Translations under genes and position numbers: made by a program | Notes under the pieces: generated by a model | Told to the model about the DNA's origin: nothing | What the model saw: only the letters and a program-made list of their open reading frames with translations | Databases searched by the model: none | DNA from: Roseiarcus sp963798015 | GTDB taxonomy: Bacteria; Pseudomonadota; Alphaproteobacteria; Rhizobiales; Beijerinckiaceae | Reading direction: 5' to 3' | Assembly (NCBI GenBank): GCA_963798015.1 | Contig: CAWCSA010000003.1 | Location: 124,001-188,000, forward strand | DNA length: 64,000 bases | In this document: positions 8,382-17,793 of the stretch, piece by piece | Layout of the letters: each line of letters opens with the position of its first letter | How positions within the stretch are numbered: the stretch's first letter is position 1

Positions 8382-9272
8382 GTGACCATTTCAGCCGCCA
8401 GCGTCCGCACCGAAAATGAAGCCGCCATTCTCGCTGACGTTCGACAGAGATTTGAAAAAACTGAAAATATTCGCCTGCGGCAATTAATGCTCGGCTTGAT
8501 CGATCACCTGCACGCGTTCGTCTGCGACAATCGGGTGACTTGGGCGGAGTGGGAAGTGTTCATGGCGTTTCTCGCGCGCGGCGCGGCGGTGACGAAGGAT
8601 GGGCGCAATGAGTTCATCGCGCTTTCGGACTCGATCGGCATTTCGATGCAAGTGCTTGCGGCGTCCCAACCTAAACCGCCCGGAGCAACCATACCGACGC
8701 TGATCGGTCCATTCTTCCTGAACGACGCGCCGATCTTCCCGGTCGATGCTGATATCGCCAACGGCGCTTCGGGACAGCCGCTCTATGTTTACGGTCGTGT
8801 ACTGGACACTTCGGGACAGGCCGTCAAAGACGCGGTCGTCAACGTTTGGCAGTCGGACGATCGCGGCCTCTATGACGTTCAAGATCATTTCGATCCCGAA
8901 AAAATGTGGGGACGCGGGCGGATTCGCTGCGACGCGGAGGGCCATTACAGCTTTTGGAGCGTGATGCCGACGGCTTATCCCGCGCCGATGGACGCCGCGC
9001 TCGGCGATCTCATTATGAACACGACGCGCAAACATTGGCGGCCCGCGCACTTGCATTTCGCCATACAGACCGAGACTGCGGATCCCTTGTGCACCCACAT
9101 TTTCGTGCGCGGCAGCGAGTATCTGGATAGCGACGTCGCGTTCGGAGTCCGACCTCAATTAATCGCCGATTTTCCGGAGCGCGGACCGGGCGTGGCTCCC
9201 GACGGTTCGCGACGCGATCAGCCTTATCATACGTTGCACTATGATTTCGTGCTGACCCGGGCCGGCAAGTAA
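8382..9272 (+). CDS. intradiol ring-cleavage dioxygenase (hydroxyquinol 1,2-dioxygenase-like)
   Basis: About 296 residues. The N-terminal helical dimerisation domain (RLRQLMLGLIDHLHAFV, TWAEWEVFMAFL) precedes the catalytic beta domain. Candidate iron ligands are Tyr in RGLYDVQDHFDPEK, Tyr in TAYPAPMD, and two His in RPAHLHF. The GHYSFWSVMP motif is characteristic of catechol/hydroxyquinol 1,2-dioxygenases, which open the ring between the two hydroxyls to give muconate or maleylacetate. Length and the N-terminal domain favour the hydroxyquinol/catechol group over protocatechuate enzymes. No other catabolic genes are adjacent. The GTG at 8382 is preceded by GGGGGAAC and gives a normal N-terminus; ATG 8346 is the alternative. 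Confidence 0.8.
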   Translation: MTISAASVRTENEAAILADVRQRFEKTENIRLRQLMLGLIDHLHAFVCDNRVTWAEWEVFMAFLARGAAVTKDGRNEFIALSDSIGISMQVLAASQPKPPGATIPTLIGPFFLNDAPIFPVDADIANGASGQPLYVYGRVLDTSGQAVKDAVVNVWQSDDRGLYDVQDHFDPEKMWGRGRIRCDAEGHYSFWSVMPTAYPAPMDAALGDLIMNTTRKHWRPAHLHFAIQTETADPLCTHIFVRGSEYLDSDVAFGVRPQLIADFPERGPGVAPDGSRRDQPYHTLHYDFVLTRAGK

Positions 9273-9414
9273 GCGCTCATACCAAAACCATGATTAAACA
9301 CGGCGGTCTATGCGCCGAAGGCGAACTTCCGCGTTGGGTCCAGGCAAAAATCCTCGTTCTCATTAGGTAACTGTGCGTGTAAATGCTGTCGCCTCCTCTG
9401 ACGGTGAGAGATCT

Positions 9415-9843
9415 ATGAACCTGTCCCAAATGTTTACAGCGGCCTCCAACGGCGTCGCGCGTGGCGCGGGCTCTCCTCTGACCTTCGTCGCCAGTTGCGC
9501 GATCGTCGTCGCCTGGGGGGTAAGCGGACCCTTGTTTGGCTTCTCGGACACGTGGCAGCTGGTCATCAACACCGGGACCACAATCGTGACGTTCTTAATG
9601 GTGTTCCTCATCCAAAACACGCAGAATCGCGACGGAGCCGCCATTCAAGCCAAGCTTGACGAGTTGATTCGCGCAAGTGGCGCCCAAAACATGTTCATTG
9701 GCATCGAGCATCTCACTCAGGAGGAAGTCGAACAATTCCAGTATTTGTGCGCGAGGCGAGCCGCCGCCGCCGATGCTGGCGATAAAGCCGTCGTTCAAGC
9801 CAACCGGAAGGCCCAAAAGGCATCCGACGCGGCCATCCCGTAG
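9415..9843 (+). CDS. low-affinity iron permease (Fet4-like) family protein
   Basis: A 142-residue protein with two hydrophobic helices (LTFVASCAIVVAWGVSG and a second around VINTGTTIVTFLMVFLI) followed by the family-defining QNTQNRDGAAIQAKLDELI and a soluble C-terminal part. This matches the small bacterial members of the family named after yeast Fet4. They are much shorter than Fet4, and an iron transport role in bacteria is not established. ATG 9415 follows GTGAGAG; an upstream GTG (9373) would add 14 residues. It stands alone. Confidence 0.8.
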   Translation: MNLSQMFTAASNGVARGAGSPLTFVASCAIVVAWGVSGPLFGFSDTWQLVINTGTTIVTFLMVFLIQNTQNRDGAAIQAKLDELIRASGAQNMFIGIEHLTQEEVEQFQYLCARRAAAADAGDKAVVQANRKAQKASDAAIP

Positions 9844-10466
9844 GAAAGTCTGACGCGCGCCCCGGTACAGGTCTAAGTATCGAAACAATTCCGCTTCTGA
9901 GAGATGAAAAGCGGCGGTTGACCCAAACACGGCTAAACGAAAGCCCGATTGTTTATTCAGTCCGAAAAACACGGCGGGAATAGGCCGCATGTTGTTACGT
10001 TTATTCCGCGCCGGCGGGTGAACATCATGAACTTTACTGTAAAATTGCCTGACCGCAGGCTCTCTTTGCGTCGACCAGAGTTACTGACCCCGACGTCAGC
10101 CCTAAAACAAACCAACATCTTACGCTATAAAGAGGCTGCCAATTTGTTGCAGGAAATCAGAAAATAGGATAAGCTTACCCCATGACCAATGCCGCCCTTC
10201 CGCATGGCTTCGACTGCGGGCTGCCGTTCCGTCGGGCTCATGCAGGGGGAAAAGCGAGAGGAAAAATTTTTCGCAGTTCTTTCCGCGTAACCCATTGAAA
10301 AGGCTCAATTCGGACGAGAGAATCCAAGGAAATCCAAGGAAATCCAACACGCAAAAGCGGGGGTTTTTGAAGCCAAACAGCCTGAATCCAAGAAAACCCA
10401 AATGGATCGTGCGACCCGCCGAAGCGGAGCCAAACCGACTCCGCGGCATGGCGCCCTAGAAGGCGA
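9844..10466. other. intergenic region with dispersed element
   Basis: 623 bp between the iron-permease-like gene and the stop of leuD, two genes that converge. The right part (10141-10415) is copy 1 of the dispersed element described separately. The left part is AT-richer than the surroundings and contains a 46-codon open frame (10027-10167, beginning MNFTVKLPDRRLSLRR) with a weak ribosome-binding site. It has no recognisable relatives and I do not call it a gene. Confidence 0.5.
10141..10415 (-). repeat. dispersed ~275-bp intergenic element, copy A
   Basis: Read on the minus strand, this segment aligns end to end with 50881-51156. Shared blocks are TTGGGTTTTCTTGG, a run of phased GGATTTCCTT units, CTCTCGTCCGAAT, ATGGGTTACGCGG, GCGGAAGGGC, and an AAGCTTA box followed by ATTTTCTG. 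The 10-bp units place A-tracts once per helical turn, so the DNA is likely curved. A shorter divergent copy is at 38252-38341. It lies in a convergent intergenic gap next to leuD. The function is unknown. Confidence 0.75.
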
Positions 10467-11072
10467 TCATCGCCAGGGATGCGCCGCGGCGGATTTCTTT
10501 TCATGCGCGTCGATCGCCGACGCCTCGACTAAAGTCAGGCCGATGTGGTCGAGGCCTTCGACCAGGCATTGCTTGCGAAAGGCGTCGAGTTCGAACTTGA
10601 CGACGCCCCCGTCCGGACCACGAATTTCCTGCGCCGGCAAGTCGATCGTCAGCGTCGCGTTGGCGCCGCGCTCGGCGTCGTCCAGAAGTTTGGCGTGGTC
10701 TTCGCGCGAGACCTTGATCGGCAGGATACCGTTCTTGAAGCAATTGTTATAGAAAATGTCGGCGAAGTCGGTCGCGATGACGCAGCGGATCCCAAAGTCG
10801 AGCAGCGCCCAGGGCGCGTGTTCGCGTGAGGAGCCGCAGCCGAAATTGTGGCCGCCCACGAGAACCGACGCCTTGCGGTACGCAGGCTTGTTGAGCACGA
10901 AGTCGGGATGCTCGGAGCCGTCCTCGCGATAGCGCATCTCCGCGAATAGACCCGCGCCGAGACCGGTGCGCTTGATCGTCTTGAGATATTGCTTGGGTAT
11001 GATCATGTCGGTGTCGATATTGTCGATCGGCATCGGCGCCGCGACCCCGGTCAATGTCGTAAACTTGTCCAT
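10467..11072 (-). CDS. leuD: 3-isopropylmalate dehydratase small subunit
   Basis: A 201-residue protein, exactly the usual LeuD length, which pairs with LeuC to isomerise 2-isopropylmalate to 3-isopropylmalate in leucine synthesis. Diagnostic segments are PIDNIDTDMIIPKQYLK at the N-terminus and the swivelling-domain loop FGCGSSREHAPWAL. The open frame extends 19 codons further upstream, but ATG 11072 has AGGAAA at proper distance and gives the standard N-terminus MDKFTTLTG. LeuC is not in the window, as in many Rhizobiales where leuD is apart. The gene is 69 bp downstream of the SCO gene. Confidence 0.95.
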   Translation of the reverse strand: MDKFTTLTGVAAPMPIDNIDTDMIIPKQYLKTIKRTGLGAGLFAEMRYREDGSEHPDFVLNKPAYRKASVLVGGHNFGCGSSREHAPWALLDFGIRCVIATDFADIFYNNCFKNGILPIKVSREDHAKLLDDAERGANATLTIDLPAQEIRGPDGGVVKFELDAFRKQCLVEGLDHIGLTLVEASAIDAHEKKSAAAHPWR

Positions 11073-11141
11073 CGCGTTCAGATTTCCTGCGTTCGCGCTA
11101 GCTCTACCAAGCGCCGCCTCGTCGGACAATGGCGTCGGAAC

Positions 11142-11750
11142 TCATAGATACTTCTCAAGGTCCTTGGCCGCGTCCTCAGGCGACTGCTCGACGTTGAAAG
11201 CCTCGACGAAGGCGCCGTTCTTGTCCATCAAATAGACGATCGAACTGTGGTCCATCGAATAGTCGCCGTCGGGCTGCTTTTGACCCTTGTGGGCGTAGAC
11301 CCGAAAGGTCTTCTCCGTTGCTTCCACCGCCTGTGGGGTACCGGAAAGGCCGATCACGGAGGGGTTGAAGCTCGAGACATAGTCCTGCATCACCTTCGGT
11401 GTGTCGCGCTCCGGGTCTACGGTGATGAACAGTGCAGGAATAGGCTTAGTCCCCATCTTGCCCAGAATGTCGGAGATGCGCGCAAGCTCGGTCGGGCAGA
11501 CGTCGGGGCAGTGGGTGTAACCGAAATAGACAAGGAACGGCTTTCCTCGCAGCGTCTGATCGCTGACCGTCTTGCCGGCCCCGTTCTCGAGCGCGAAGGC
11601 TCCGCCGATCAGAGCCCCGCGTGGCCTATGCGATGGACTCGTCAGCATGAAGGCCGCAAAGCCAACCAATGCAACAGCCAAGAGAGTTGCGACAATGCGG
11701 ATCGTGAGGGCTCTTGATCGCGGCGCATCGTTGGATTTGGTTTCCGGCAT
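11142..11750 (-). CDS. SCO1/SenC family copper chaperone
   Basis: A 202-residue protein with one N-terminal membrane anchor (IVATLLAVALVGFAAFM) and a periplasmic thioredoxin fold. The copper-binding CxxxC lies in YTHCPDVCPTEL and the third ligand His in YSMDHSSIVYLMD. The FITVDPERDTP segment is also typical. SCO proteins deliver copper or reduce cysteines at the CuA site of cytochrome c oxidase. The start ATG 11750 is preceded by GGAGG; the longer frame to 11807 lacks a site. No cytochrome oxidase genes are adjacent. Confidence 0.9.
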   Translation of the reverse strand: MPETKSNDAPRSRALTIRIVATLLAVALVGFAAFMLTSPSHRPRGALIGGAFALENGAGKTVSDQTLRGKPFLVYFGYTHCPDVCPTELARISDILGKMGTKPIPALFITVDPERDTPKVMQDYVSSFNPSVIGLSGTPQAVEATEKTFRVYAHKGQKQPDGDYSMDHSSIVYLMDKNGAFVEAFNVEQSPEDAAKDLEKYL

Positions 11751-11874
11751 CGGACCTCCATCCGGGGCTCCTAAAGGCGAAATTGGGCAATCTGCGGACC
11801 AAGCCAATCCGATAGGCGCCTGCTATTGACCTTGGTTGAACAGGGCGCCACGACGAGCACCTGGATAGGGTGCC

Positions 11875-12816
11875 ATGGTCCTTCGTCAACTCGAATATCT
11901 AGCCGCCCTCGCGCGAGAAAAGCACTTTGGCCGCGCCGCAGACGCCTGCCACGTGTCGCAGCCGACGCTTTCGGCCGCAATCCGGCTGCTCGAAGAGGAC
12001 CTCGGCGCGCCGATCGTCGAACGCGGGCACCGATATGTGGGCCTGACGCCGCAAGGGCAAGTCGCCCTGGAACACGCCCACCGGATCCTGGCCGAGGTCG
12101 AGAATCTTCGCCGCGGGCTGGCGGAGATCGACAAGGGCCTGACCGGGCGGCTTCGGATCGGCGTCATCCCGACCGCGTTGCCGCTTGTTTCCCAGCTTAC
12201 CGGCCCCTTTTATGCGCGCTTTCCGGGCGTGACGGTCGCTATTATTTCGATGAATAGTCAGGAGATCGATCGCGGGATCGAAGACTTCGAACTCGACGTC
12301 GGCCTCACCTACCTGGACGCCGAGCCAATCGCCCATGTTAAGACAAAACCCGTCTGCCTCGAGGAATATCTCTTTCTCACGCCGGCAAACGGCCCGCTTT
12401 CCGATCGCTTGCAGGTCACCTGGCGCGAAGCGGCGAATACGCCTTTATGCCTGTTGACCCCCGACATGCAGAACCGGCGGATCATCGACGGCGTCTTTCG
12501 CTCGGTCGGGGCGAAGCCCGTCCCGGCGGTCGAGACCAATTCGATCTTCAATCTCGTTTCGCACGTGAGCGCGGGCCAATGGTCGGCGATCGTGCCGCGC
12601 CAGCTGTTGCGCTTTTTTGGCGTGCCGGAGGGCACCCGAGCGATCGAACTTGTCGAGCCGGTCGCACAACGCACCATTGGACTCGTGATGAGCGATCGCG
12701 AGCCGCCCTCTCCGCTCGCCCGCAACCTGTTCGCAATGCAATTGCCCGACGATATTGCAGCGCTGATCCAGCCCCCGAACCGACCCGGCGAGAACCTAGG
12801 GAATGCCGATCGATAG
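11875..12816 (+). CDS. LysR-family regulator of the formate dehydrogenase operon
   Basis: A 313-residue LysR regulator. The winged HTH is at residues 1-62 (LEYLAALAREKHFGRAADA and SQPTLSAAIRLLEEDLGAP), and the effector-binding domain runs from about 90 to 295. It is transcribed in the same direction as, and directly upstream of, fdsG, an arrangement found repeatedly for fds operons of alpha- and betaproteobacteria (FdsR-like regulators, thought to respond to formate). Two palindromes in the gap to fdsG (12811-12829 and 12842-12854) are candidate binding sites. The assignment as fds regulator is from position. Confidence 0.88.
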   Translation: MVLRQLEYLAALAREKHFGRAADACHVSQPTLSAAIRLLEEDLGAPIVERGHRYVGLTPQGQVALEHAHRILAEVENLRRGLAEIDKGLTGRLRIGVIPTALPLVSQLTGPFYARFPGVTVAIISMNSQEIDRGIEDFELDVGLTYLDAEPIAHVKTKPVCLEEYLFLTPANGPLSDRLQVTWREAANTPLCLLTPDMQNRRIIDGVFRSVGAKPVPAVETNSIFNLVSHVSAGQWSAIVPRQLLRFFGVPEGTRAIELVEPVAQRTIGLVMSDREPPSPLARNLFAMQLPDDIAALIQPPNRPGENLGNADR

Positions 12817-12854
12817 GAGACCCCTATCGTACATTCCAAACGTTCAATTTGAAC
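12811..12854 (+). promoter_or_regulatory. candidate LysR-type operator pair in front of fdsG
   Basis: Two inverted repeats lie between lysR and fdsG. The first has arms CGATAGG and CCTATCG separated by 5 bp (12811-12829) and overlaps the lysR stop codon. The second is GTTCAA T TTGAAC (12842-12854). LysR proteins bind interrupted dyads containing T-N11-A; the first dyad contains ATAGG-N5-CCTAT, which fits. The fdsG start is 45 bp beyond the second dyad. No experimental support. Confidence 0.45.
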
Positions 12855-12899
12855 CTGAGCGCCCCCGAGCGCATTTATAGGGTGGTCCGGGAGGATATC

Positions 12900-13382
12900 G
12901 TGTCTGGCCGAATGGCCTTTGATTTGGGTTTGGCGCAAGCGCTCATCGACCGCAAGCGCGACACGCCGGGAGCCACGCTGCCAATCCTGCACGATCTGCA
13001 GGAGCAATTCGGCTACATCGACGACGCCACGATCCCGCTGATCGCAGAGGCGCTGAATATCTCACGCGCCGAAACGCTTGGCGTGATCAGCTTTTATCAT
13101 GATTTCCACCGCTCACCGTTCGATGGCCGGGTCTTGAAGCTTTGCCGCGCCGAATCCTGTCAGTCCTTGGGCTGCGAGGATCTGGTCTCGCATCTTGAAT
13201 TGCATCATGGGCTCAAGGTCGACGACGAGGACAACCTTTCAGGCCTGCATGTCGAAACAGTCTACTGCCTCGGCAATTGCGCTCTATCTCCGGCGGCACT
13301 CATCGACGGGGAGCTGATCGGCCGCCTGGACCGCGATCGGATCGACGCGATCGTCGCAGCGGCGCAAGGCAAAGTGCAATGA
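12900..13382 (+). CDS. fdsG: NAD-dependent formate dehydrogenase gamma subunit
   Basis: About 160 residues, homologous to the 24-kDa NuoE subunit. The protein binds a [2Fe-2S] cluster through cysteines in KLCRAESCQSLGC and VETVYCLGNCALSP, and has the N-terminal helical part LPILHDLQEQFGYID typical of NuoE/FdsG. In the complex it passes electrons between FdsB and FdsA. GTG 12900 has GGAGG six bases upstream; ATG 12912 is the other choice. Its stop overlaps the fdsB start (ATGA at 13379-13382), showing translational coupling. The much longer open frame upstream is the shadow of lysR. Confidence 0.92.
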   Translation: MSGRMAFDLGLAQALIDRKRDTPGATLPILHDLQEQFGYIDDATIPLIAEALNISRAETLGVISFYHDFHRSPFDGRVLKLCRAESCQSLGCEDLVSHLELHHGLKVDDEDNLSGLHVETVYCLGNCALSPAALIDGELIGRLDRDRIDAIVAAAQGKVQ

Positions 13383-14936
13383 CCGTCCGGGTCTTCGTTC
13401 CCGCGGATTCGTCGTCGCTTTCCGTTGGCGCGGACCTCGTCGCGGACGCAATTCAGGAGCAGGCGCGCCGGCGCGGCCTCGACATCGAGATGGTGCGCAC
13501 GGGATCGCGCGGTCTCTTTTGGCTTGAGCCACTTGTCGAAGTGGAAACGGCTGACGGCCGCGTCGGTTACGGGCCGATTGCTCCGGGTGAGACGGCTCAA
13601 CTGTTTGAGGCGGCCTTCTTGACCGGCGGCGCGCATCCCAAGGCGCTGGGCCGCGTCGACGATATTCCTTACCTCGCGAAGCAGCAGCGGCTCATCTTCG
13701 CCCGCTGCGGGCTGACAGACCCGCTGTCGCTCGACGACTATCGCCGCCATGGCGGACTTCGGGGCTTGGAGCGCGCGTTTGCGCTTGGCTCGAAGGTGAC
13801 GATCGAAGAAGTCTTGGCCTCAGGCCTGCGCGGGCGAGGCGGGGCAGGCTTTCCGACCGGCATCAAATGGCGCACGACCGCCGGCGTCGAGGCCGATCAA
13901 AAGTACGTCGTCTGCAACGCCGACGAAGGCGACAGCGGCACGTTCGCCGACCGGATGTTGATGGAGGGCGATCCGTTCCTGCTCATCGAGGGCATGGCGA
14001 TCGCCGGCGTCTCCGTCGGCGCGACCCGAGGTTACGTCTATATTCGCTCCGAATATCCGCACGCCTTCGCGACCTTTAAGCGGGCGATCGAACGGGCTCG
14101 GGTGGGGGGACTGCTTGGGCCAAGCGTGCTCGGCTCCGGGCTCGCCTTCGATCTTGAAGCGCGGCTCGGCGCCGGCGCCTATATCTGCGGCGAAGAGACG
14201 TCGCTGTTGGAAAGCCTGGAGGGGAAGCGCGGGCAGATCCGCGTCAAGCCGCCGCTGCCAGCGATTTCAGGCCTGTTCGGCAAGCCGACGGTCATCAACA
14301 ATGTGCTGAGCTTCGCCTCCACCCCGTGGATTCTTGAGCATGGCGCAAAGGCTTATGCCGCCTACGGCGTCGGACGGTCGCTTGGATCGCAGCCGTTCCA
14401 GCTTGCTGGGAACATTCGCTATGGCGGGCTCGTGGAACTCGCCTTCGGCGCGACTTTGCGCGAGCTCGTCGAAGGTTTTGGCGGCGGCACGCGCACTGGC
14501 CGGCCGATCCGCGCGATTCAGGTGGGCGGGCCGCTCGGTGCCTATCTTCCCGAATCCCTCCTCGATACGCCACTTGACTATGAGTTCGATGGCCGCCGCT
14601 GGCGGCATGCTGGGCCACGGCGGCGTCGTCGTCTTCGACGACAGCGTCGACATGGCGCGACAGGCGCGCTTTGCCATGGAGTTCTGCGCCAAGGAAAGCT
14701 GCGGCAAGTGCACGCCCTGCCGGATCGGTTCGACGCGGGGCGTGGAGACGGTCGACAAGATCATCGCCGGCTGGGACCGCCCAAAGAACGTCCAACTTTT
14801 GCGCGATCTTTGCGAGGTAATGACAGACGGCTCGCTCTGCGCTCTCGGCGGGCTTGCCCCGATGCCCGTCCTTAGCGCGCTTAATCATTTCAGCGAGGAT
14901 TTCGCCAAGGCGCCCGCGCGCGTCGCGACGGAATAG
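13379..14936 (+). pseudogene. fdsB: formate dehydrogenase beta subunit, frameshifted
   Basis: NuoF-like subunit that binds FMN, NADH and a [4Fe-4S] cluster. A thioredoxin-like N-terminal part is followed by the FMN/NADH domain with GRGGAGFPTGIKW, CNADEGDSGTFADR and GAGAYICGEETSLLES. After LDTPLDYEF the frame is lost: the family-conserved continuation MAAAGGMLGHGGVVVFDD, with the cluster ligands ESCGKCTPCRIG, lies in the next frame and ends at TAG 14936. Total length is 3n+1, and removing one base near 14588 restores a normal-length protein of about 519 codons that aligns without gaps to the family pattern. Read as is, translation would end at 14875 without the iron-sulfur cluster. A single-base sequence error is possible. 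Confidence 0.9.
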
Positions 14937-14946
14937 GAGATCAGCC

Positions 14947-17793
14947 ATGTCGCTGTTGCAGGAACTCGATACCGGCACGCCAATCCGCACCGGCGAAGCG
15001 ACGATCACGCTGACCATCGACGGGCGCAAGGTGAGCGTCCCTCCCGGAACGTCGGTAATGGCCGCCGCCGCTCTGATCGACAATCCGATCCCCAAACTCT
15101 GTGCGACGGACAGTGTTGAGGCATTCGGATCTTGCCGCCTCTGTCTGGTCGAAATCGAAGGTCGAAAGGGCACCCCCGCCTCCTGCACGACACCAGCGGA
15201 AGCCGGCATGATTGTGCGCACCAAGACGTCGCGCCTGGAGCGGCTACGCAAAGGCGTGATGGAGCTTTACATTTCCGACCATCCTTTGAACTGCCTGACT
15301 TGCAGCGCCAACAACGACTGCGAGTTGCAGGCGCAGGCGGGGAATGTCGGCCTGCGCGACGTTCGGTACGGATATGCCGGCGCGAACCATCTGGAGGCGC
15401 CGACCGACGCATCCAATCCCTACTTCACCTTCGAATTGTCGAAATGTATCGTCTGCTCGCGCTGCGTGCGCGCCTGCGAGGAGGTGCAAGGCACGTTCGC
15501 CTTGACCATTCTCGGCCGCGGGTTTGACTCAAAGGTGGGCACGGGCGGCGTCGATTTCCTGTCGTCCGAATGCGTCTCCTGCGGCGCCTGCGTGCAAGCG
15601 TGCCCCACGGCGACGCTCAACGAAAAACTGGTCATCGAAAAGGGAACGCCGGAGCGCACGGTGGTGACGACCTGCGCTTATTGCGGCGTCGGCTGCTCGT
15701 TCAAGGCCGAACTCAAGGGCGACGAAGTCTTGCGCATGGTCCCCTACAAAGCCGGCAAGGCCAATGAGGGGCATTCCTGCGTGAAGGGCCGGTTCGCCTA
15801 CGGCTACGCGACCCACAAGGACCGCATTCTCAAGCCGATGATCCGCGAGCGGATCGAGGACCCGTGGCGCGAAGTCTCCTGGGATGACGCGATCGCTTAT
15901 GCGGCGAACGAATTCAGGCGGATCCAGGCGAAGTACGGGCGGGATTCGGTTGGCGCGATCAGCTCCTCCCGCTGCACCAACGAGGAAGTGTTCCTGGTTC
16001 AGAAGATGGTTCGCGCCGGGTTCGGCAACAACAACATCGACACTTGCGCGCGCGTTTGCCACTCGCCGACCGGCTTCGGCCTCTCCAAGACCTTTGGCAC
16101 CTCGGCCGGCACGCAGGATTTCAAGTCTGTCGCAAAGTCGGATGTCGTGGTCGTCATTGGCGCCAATCCGACCGACGCCCATCCGGTCTTTGCTTCTCGC
16201 CTCAAGAAACGCCTGCGCGCGGGCGCGCGTCTCATCGTCATCGATCCTCGCCGCATCGATCTGGTCAAGAGCACGCACATCGAGGCCGACCATCATCTCG
16301 CACTGAAGCCCGGAACCAATGTCGCCGTCCTCAACGCCTTAGCCCATGTCATCATCACTGAAGGCCTCGTGAATGAGGCGTTCGTCCGCGAACGCTGCGA
16401 CCTTGCCAATTTCGAGTCGTGGGCGCGCTTCGTCGCTGATCCGCGTCATTCGCCCGAGGCCATTGCGGAGGCGAGCGGCATCGACCCGCAGGAGTTGCGC
16501 GCGGCCGCGCGTCTCTTTGCCACCGGCGGCAATGGCGCGATCTATTACGGGCTTGGCGTCACCGAGCACAGCCAGGGCTCGACCTCGGTGATGGCGATCG
16601 CCAACCTCGCCATGGCGACCGGAAATATCGGGCGCGAGGGCGTGGGTGTGAATCCCCTGCGCGGCCAGAACAACGTTCAGGGCTCGTGTGATATGGGCTC
16701 GTTCCCGCATGAGTTCCCAGGCTATCGCCACGTGTCCACCGACGTCGTGCGCGAGACGTTCGAGCGGATGTGGGGCGTGCCGCTCAGCAACGAGCCGGGC
16801 TTGCGCATTCCCAATATGATCGACGAGGCGATCGACGGCTCATTCAAGTGGCTGTACGTTCAGGGCGAGGATATCGCGCAGTCGGACCCGGACACCAAGC
16901 ACATCACTTCAGGCCTGCGGGCGATGGAATGTGTCGTCGTCCAGGATCTCTTCCTCAACGAGACGGCGCGCTACGCGCATGTGTTCCTCCCCGGCGCGTC
17001 GTTTCTGGAGAAGGACGGCACGTTCACCAACGCCGAGCGCCGCATCAACCGCGTGCGCAAGGCGATTCCTCCGTTGGCCGGAATGGCCGATTGGGAAGCG
17101 ACGATGGCGCTCGCCAACGCGATCGGCGTGCCCATGAGCTACGCCCATCCGGGCGAGATCATGGATGAGGTTGCCGCCACGACGCCGACCTTCAAGGGCG
17201 TGTCCTATGCTCGCCTGGACGAACTCGGCTCGATCCAGTGGCCGTGCAACGATGTGGCGCCAACGGGCACGCCGGTCATGCACGTCGACCATTTCGTCCG
17301 CGGCAAGGGCCAGTTCATGCTGACCGAATTTATCGCCACTGAGGAGCGCGTCGGACCGCGTTTCCCGCTTCTGCTGACGACGGGTCGTATCTTGTCGCAA
17401 TATAACGTTGGCGCTCAGACGCGACGCACCGCGAGCGCCGTGTGGCATAGCGAGGACGTGCTCGAGATTCACCCTTTCGACGCCGAACAGCGCGGCGTCC
17501 GCGATGGCGATCTCGTGGCGCTGAAGAGCCGCACCGGCGAGATTTCGCTGCACGCGAAGATAACCGAACGCGTGCAGCCGGGGGTCGTCTATACGACCTT
17601 CCACCATGCCGATACCGGCGCGAACGTGGTGACAACCGACTATTCGGACTGGGCGACCAACTGCCCGGAATATAAGGTGACGGCCGTGCAGGTGCGGCGG
17701 ACCAACCATTTCTCCGACTGGCAGTTGCGCGATCGCGAAGAGGGGGTCTCCTTGCGCCGGACCGAGAAAGCCTTGGCCGATGCGGCCGAGTGA
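14947..17793 (+). CDS. fdsA: NAD-dependent formate dehydrogenase alpha (molybdenum) subunit
   Basis: A 948-residue catalytic subunit. The N-terminal part carries a ferredoxin-like [2Fe-2S] domain (GSCRLCLVEIEG), a NuoG-type cluster motif (DHPLNCLTCSANNDCELQ), and two ferredoxin-type [4Fe-4S] motifs (CIVCSRCVRACEE, CVSCGACVQACP). The bis-MGD domain starts with a further cluster, CAYCGVGC. Cys371 in CARVCHSPTGFGLSK is the molybdenum ligand, followed by the catalytic His372. Cysteine rather than selenocysteine is used. It oxidises formate to CO2 in the cytoplasm and feeds electrons to FdsB. GGAGA lies before ATG 14947. Its 3' end overlaps fdhD by 14 bp. Confidence 0.95.
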   Translation: MSLLQELDTGTPIRTGEATITLTIDGRKVSVPPGTSVMAAAALIDNPIPKLCATDSVEAFGSCRLCLVEIEGRKGTPASCTTPAEAGMIVRTKTSRLERLRKGVMELYISDHPLNCLTCSANNDCELQAQAGNVGLRDVRYGYAGANHLEAPTDASNPYFTFELSKCIVCSRCVRACEEVQGTFALTILGRGFDSKVGTGGVDFLSSECVSCGACVQACPTATLNEKLVIEKGTPERTVVTTCAYCGVGCSFKAELKGDEVLRMVPYKAGKANEGHSCVKGRFAYGYATHKDRILKPMIRERIEDPWREVSWDDAIAYAANEFRRIQAKYGRDSVGAISSSRCTNEEVFLVQKMVRAGFGNNNIDTCARVCHSPTGFGLSKTFGTSAGTQDFKSVAKSDVVVVIGANPTDAHPVFASRLKKRLRAGARLIVIDPRRIDLVKSTHIEADHHLALKPGTNVAVLNALAHVIITEGLVNEAFVRERCDLANFESWARFVADPRHSPEAIAEASGIDPQELRAAARLFATGGNGAIYYGLGVTEHSQGSTSVMAIANLAMATGNIGREGVGVNPLRGQNNVQGSCDMGSFPHEFPGYRHVSTDVVRETFERMWGVPLSNEPGLRIPNMIDEAIDGSFKWLYVQGEDIAQSDPDTKHITSGLRAMECVVVQDLFLNETARYAHVFLPGASFLEKDGTFTNAERRINRVRKAIPPLAGMADWEATMALANAIGVPMSYAHPGEIMDEVAATTPTFKGVSYARLDELGSIQWPCNDVAPTGTPVMHVDHFVRGKGQFMLTEFIATEERVGPRFPLLLTTGRILSQYNVGAQTRRTASAVWHSEDVLEIHPFDAEQRGVRDGDLVALKSRTGEISLHAKITERVQPGVVYTTFHHADTGANVVTTDYSDWATNCPEYKVTAVQVRRTNHFSDWQLRDREEGVSLRRTEKALADAAE

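Noticed and set aside
9595..9990. Minus-strand frame over the end of the iron-permease-like gene
   Set aside because: It has some protein-like segments (FHLSEAELFRYLDLYRG) but overlaps a well-supported gene and has no recognisable relatives.
10238..10504. Minus-strand ORF across the dispersed element
   Set aside because: Its translation (GFPWISLDSLVRIE) recurs with the element in intergenic sites in different contexts, and the frame is not kept beyond the repeat; better explained as repeat DNA.
13277..14875. fdsB read as a complete 532-codon protein
   Set aside because: The last 95 or so codons are out of frame; the conserved cluster-binding end lies in the next frame.
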